Below, in pieces: positions 5,756 through 8,395 of a stretch of DNA of 8,395 nt. The DNA comes from Oscillospiraceae bacterium (lineage in GTDB: Bacteria > Bacillota > Clostridia > Oscillospirales > Oscillospiraceae). Position numbers and translations under genes: made by a program. The notes under the pieces are model-generated. The model had not been told where the DNA came from, made no database searches, and saw only the letters and a list, made by a program, of their open reading frames with translations. Position 1 is the first letter of the stretch; each line of letters begins with the position of its first letter. The stretch covers positions 1-8,395 of the forward strand of contig JAKSPP010000062.1 in assembly GCA_024404735.1 (NCBI GenBank), written 5' to 3'.

Positions 5756-6478
5756 ATGAAAAAAGCCATCATCGGCAAGAAGATCGGTATGACCCAGATC
5801 TTCGATGAGGCAGGCAAGGTCGTTCCCGTAACTGTCATCGAGGCAGGCCCCTGTGTCGTTGTCCAGAAGAAGACAGTTGAGAAGGAAGGCTACGCTGCTG
5901 TTCAGCTCGGCTACGAAGATGCCGGCCGCAACATGACCAAGCCCGAGAAGGGCCACTTCGAGGCTGCAGGCGTCGAAGCAAAGAAGCACCTCAAGGAGTT
6001 CCGTCTCGAGAATTGTGACGAGCTCAAGGTCGGTGACATCCTGAAGGCCGATACCTTCAAAGAGGGTGACCACATCGACATCACCGGAACCAGCAAGGGC
6101 CACGGCTACCAGGGCGCTGTCAAGCGCTGCGGCGCAGGTCGTACCCCCACCACCCACGGCGGCGGTCCTGTTCACCGTCACGCAGGTTCTATGGGTTCCA
6201 CCTCTACTCCTGCCCGTATCTTTAAGGGCCACATCGGCGCCGGACAGATGGGCGTTGAGACCGTAACCGTACAGAATCTTGATGTTGTCAAGGTTGATCC
6301 CGAGCTCAACATGATCGTTGTTCGCGGCGCTGTACCCGGTCCCAAGGGCGGAATCGTCTACATCAAGAATACCGTCAAGACCATCTTCGAGAAGAAGGGC
6401 GAGACCGGCATTTCCAACAATCCTCAGAAGGCTTCTGCTCGTGTCAACCCCCAGAAGGCTTCCGCACGAAACAAGTAA
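5756..6478 (+). CDS. rplC: 50S ribosomal protein L3
   Basis: This 240-residue protein begins with the L3 pattern KKIGMTQIFDEAG (8-20). It carries the conserved loop GGGPVHRHAGSMGS (135-148) and GAGQMG (161-166), whose Gln is the residue methylated in E. coli L3. L3 binds the 3' domain of 23S rRNA near the peptidyl transferase centre and is an early assembly protein. The family is usually about 205-215 residues. Here a C-terminal extension of about 30 residues ends in two copies of NPQKASAR (222-229 and 231-238). The ATG at 5756 is preferred over the upstream in-frame ATG at 5678, because AAGGAGG lies 11 bases before it and family N-termini start MKKAIIGKK. rplD follows 19 bp later. Confidence 0.97.
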   Translation: MKKAIIGKKIGMTQIFDEAGKVVPVTVIEAGPCVVVQKKTVEKEGYAAVQLGYEDAGRNMTKPEKGHFEAAGVEAKKHLKEFRLENCDELKVGDILKADTFKEGDHIDITGTSKGHGYQGAVKRCGAGRTPTTHGGGPVHRHAGSMGSTSTPARIFKGHIGAGQMGVETVTVQNLDVVKVDPELNMIVVRGAVPGPKGGIVYIKNTVKTIFEKKGETGISNNPQKASARVNPQKASARNK

Positions 6479-6497
6479 GGAAAGGAGAGTATCATAA

Positions 6498-7121
6498 ATG
6501 TCTAAAGCAAAGCTTTTCAACATGGCCGGTGAGCAGATCGGCGAATACGAGCTCTCCGACGCTATTTTCGGCATTGAGCCCAACAAGTCCGTTCTTCATG
6601 ACGCCGTCAAGAACTATCTTGCAAATCAGCGTCAGGGAACACAGTCCGCTCTCACCAAGGGTGAGGTTGACTACACCACCGCCAAGCCCTGGCGTCAGAA
6701 GGGCACAGGCCGCGCCCGTGCAGGTTACAAGGGATCTCCCGTATGGTACCACGGCGGCGTAGCTTTTGCTCCCAAGCCCCGCGACTACAGCTACAACCTC
6801 AACAAGAAGGTTAAGAAGCTTGCAGTTAAGTCCGCTCTGTCCTCCAAGGCAGGCGCAGATGAGATCGTTGTAGTAGACGGCCTTAAGCTTGACGCTATCA
6901 AGACCAAGCCCTTCAAGTCCTTCCTTACCAAGGTCGGCGCAACCGGCAAGGCTCTTGTTATCACTGCTGAGCACGACGAGATCGTTATCAAGTCCGCTCG
7001 CAACATCCCCGGCGTAAAGACCACTATGGCTTCCCTCATCAACCCCTACATGCTCCTCGACAACAAGCTCATCGTAGTTGACAAGGCTGCTGTTGAGAAA
7101 ATCCAGGAGGTGTTCGCATGA
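6498..7121 (+). CDS. rplD: 50S ribosomal protein L4
   Basis: This 207-residue protein of standard length has the diagnostic extended loop KPWRQKGTGRARAG (63-76) followed by SPVWYHGGVAFAPKPRDYS (80-98), which reaches into the peptide exit tunnel. The C-terminal domain (about 120-207) has the usual alternating hydrophobic strands. L4 binds domain I of 23S rRNA and in E. coli also represses its own operon by binding the S10 leader. It is therefore the first candidate regulator of the leader seen here, although that is analogy only. GGAAAGGAGAG precedes the ATG. Its last codons contain the rplW ribosome binding site, and its TGA stop overlaps the rplW start (ATGA). Confidence 0.97.
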   Translation: MSKAKLFNMAGEQIGEYELSDAIFGIEPNKSVLHDAVKNYLANQRQGTQSALTKGEVDYTTAKPWRQKGTGRARAGYKGSPVWYHGGVAFAPKPRDYSYNLNKKVKKLAVKSALSSKAGADEIVVVDGLKLDAIKTKPFKSFLTKVGATGKALVITAEHDEIVIKSARNIPGVKTTMASLINPYMLLDNKLIVVDKAAVEKIQEVFA

Positions 7122-7414
7122 GAACAGCTTACGATATCATCATCCGTCCTATCATTACCGAGCAGTCCATGGAAGATATGGACATCAAGAAGTATGTCTT
7201 CGAGGTAGCCAAGGACGCAACCAAGGTCGAGATCGCTTCCGCAATCGAGGAGATCTTCGATGTTCGTGTTATCAAGGTTAACACACTCAACGTAAACGGT
7301 AAGGAAAAGCGCACCGGCGCTTACCCCAAGGGATTCACCAGATCCTGGAAGAAGGCCGTTGTTAAGCTCAGCGAAGATTCCAAGAATATCGAAATCTTCG
7401 AGAACATGGCATAA
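7118..7414 (+). CDS. rplW: 50S ribosomal protein L23
   Basis: This 98-residue protein is of usual length. It opens with the L23 pattern DIIIRPIITEQS (6-17) and continues YVFEVAKDATKVEIASAIE and VNTLNVNGKEKR. The short basic loop GKEKRTGAYPKGFTRSWKKA (60-79) contacts rRNA. L23 lies at the exit of the polypeptide tunnel and is the docking site for trigger factor and the signal recognition particle. It begins 4 bases before the end of rplD, with AGGAGG (7105-7110) inside that gene, which implies translational coupling. Confidence 0.97.
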   Translation: MRTAYDIIIRPIITEQSMEDMDIKKYVFEVAKDATKVEIASAIEEIFDVRVIKVNTLNVNGKEKRTGAYPKGFTRSWKKAVVKLSEDSKNIEIFENMA

Positions 7415-7429
7415 GGGAGGAAGTAAGAA

Positions 7430-8266
7430 ATGTCTATCAAAGTTTTCAGACCTACAACTCCCGCAAGACGTCAGATGACTGTTTCCGGTTTCGACGGTGT
7501 CGATAAGCACGCCGCACCCGAGAAGAGCCTCCTCGAGGTTCTCAAGAAGCATTCCGGACGCAACAGCTACGGCAAGATCACCGTTCGTCATAAGGGCGGC
7601 GGAAACCGTCAGAAGTATCGTGTCATCGACTTCAAGCGCGATAAGACCGGCGTTCCCGCAGAGGTTCTCCGTCTTGAGTATGACCCCAACCGTTCCGCAT
7701 TCATCGCTCTTCTCCAGTATGAGGATGGCGAGAAGCGTTACATCCTTGCTCCTGCCGGCCTTAAGGCAGGCGATAAGGTAGTTTCCGGTCCCGATGCAGA
7801 TATCATCACCGGCAACGCTCTTCCCCTTGCAAACATTCCCACCGGTACTGTTGTACACAACATCGAGCTCTACCCCGGCAGAGGCGCTCAGCTGGTTCGT
7901 TCCGCAGGCGTTGCCGCTCAGCTCATGGCTAAGGAGAACGGAATGGCAACTCTTCGCCTTCCCTCCGGTGAGTACCGCAAGGTTCGTATGAACTGCATGG
8001 CCACTATCGGTCAGGTTGGTAATGTTGATCACGCTAACGTCCACATTGGTAAGGCCGGCCGTAAACGTCACATGGGCGTTCGTCCCACTGTCCGCGGCTC
8101 TGTCATGAACCCCAATGATCACCCCCACGGCGGTGGTGAAGGTAAGTCTCCTGTCGGCCGTCCCGGCCCTGTTACCCCCTGGGGTAAGCCGGCTCTCGGT
8201 TACAAGACCCGCAAGAAAAAGAACCGTACTGACAAATTCATAGTCAGACGCAGAAACGCGAAGTAA
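7430..8266 (+). CDS. rplB: 50S ribosomal protein L2
   Basis: This 278-residue protein is of typical length. Recognisable L2 segments include KHSGRNSYGKITVRHKGGG (40-58) and the near-invariant C-terminal GVRPTVRGSVMNPNDHPHGG (216-235) with His231, followed by GKSPVGRPGPVTPWGKPALG and the basic tail. L2 binds 23S rRNA domain IV, helps subunit association and is needed for peptidyl transferase activity. The conserved His is the one studied in E. coli L2 (His229). Start ATG follows GGGAGG with about 8 bases spacing and lies 15 bp after rplW. Nothing unusual is seen. Confidence 0.98.
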   Translation: MSIKVFRPTTPARRQMTVSGFDGVDKHAAPEKSLLEVLKKHSGRNSYGKITVRHKGGGNRQKYRVIDFKRDKTGVPAEVLRLEYDPNRSAFIALLQYEDGEKRYILAPAGLKAGDKVVSGPDADIITGNALPLANIPTGTVVHNIELYPGRGAQLVRSAGVAAQLMAKENGMATLRLPSGEYRKVRMNCMATIGQVGNVDHANVHIGKAGRKRHMGVRPTVRGSVMNPNDHPHGGGEGKSPVGRPGPVTPWGKPALGYKTRKKKNRTDKFIVRRRNAK

Positions 8267-8280
8267 GGAGGGGAAAATAA

Positions 8281-8395
8281 ATGAGCAGAAGCATTAAAAA
8301 GGGTCCTTTCGTAGCACCCGAACTCTACAAGAGAGTTGAAGAACTCAACAAGGCCGGCGAGAAGAAAGTTCTCAAGACCTGGAGCCGTTCTTCCA
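8281..8395 (+). CDS. rpsS: 30S ribosomal protein S19, 5' part only
   Basis: The first 38 codons are present and the gene runs off the window end. The reading MSRSIKKGPFVAPELYKR matches the S19 N-terminus, a protein of the 30S head next to S13 that is normally about 92 residues. The ATG lies 14 bp after the rplB stop with AGGAGGGG about 9 bases upstream, in the expected S10-operon order (rplB-rpsS). Confidence 0.95.
   Translation, partial: MSRSIKKGPFVAPELYKRVEELNKAGEKKVLKTWSRSS

Noticed and set aside
5699..6586. Open frame of 295 codons on the minus strand opposite rplC
   Set aside because: It is the mirror of rplC codon bias, with a repetitive Leu/Val/Asp-rich translation and no independent support.
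7046..8128. Long open frame (360 codons) on the minus strand opposite rplD, rplW and rplB
   Set aside because: It is antisense to three unmistakable ribosomal protein genes. It arises from their biased codon use and has no ribosome binding site or family resemblance.

Overview
The window looks like chromosomal DNA of an anaerobic Gram-positive Clostridia-type bacterium (Bacillota), plausibly a Ruminococcaceae/Oscillospiraceae relative. This rests on the 5S rRNA sequence, the AGGAGG-type ribosome binding sites, the order and wording of the S10-operon proteins, and a lipoprotein carrying Pro-Thr-Glu repeats and leucine-rich repeats. The taxonomic call is inference from sequence style, not from a search.

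Layout. Bases 1-255 hold the end of a ribosomal RNA locus: the 3' part of one 5S rRNA, a terminator-like hairpin, a second complete 5S rRNA, and a strong terminator. Bases 296-4644 carry three genes on the minus strand, read right to left: a leucine-rich-repeat lipoprotein with its own good promoter; a metallophosphoesterase of the SbcD/YhaO type; and a membrane-anchored SMC-like ATPase of the SbcC/YhaN type. The last two overlap by four bases and form the nuclease/ATPase pair seen in DNA-end processing systems. This block converges on the 5S genes over a terminator that can act in both directions. Bases 4645-5240 are a divergent control region: the lipoprotein promoter faces left and the S10-operon promoter faces right. 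Bases 5241-8395 are the start of the S10 ribosomal protein operon: rpsJ, rplC, rplD, rplW, rplB and the first 38 codons of rpsS.

The least ordinary part is the RNA around rpsJ. The S10 promoter (with an AT-rich UP-like tract and a TG-extended -10) is followed by a leader of about 355 nt. It contains a canonical intrinsic terminator 120 nt before rpsJ, a possible 39-codon leader ORF with a near-perfect Shine-Dalgarno whose stop codon lies inside the terminator hairpin, a long-range helix bracketing that ORF, and a further hairpin ending at the rpsJ ribosome binding site. A second 200-nt non-coding but strongly paired segment separates rpsJ from rplC, in an operon whose other gaps are 20 nt or less. 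Together these suggest that the operon is controlled by transcription attenuation plus an internal RNA element, by a mechanism I cannot match to a known leader family from memory.

The ribosomal proteins are ordinary in sequence except for an L3 C-terminal tail with a duplicated eight-residue unit. The ATPase is notable because a pair of membrane helices sits at the apex of its coiled coil, where Rad50-type proteins carry a zinc hook.
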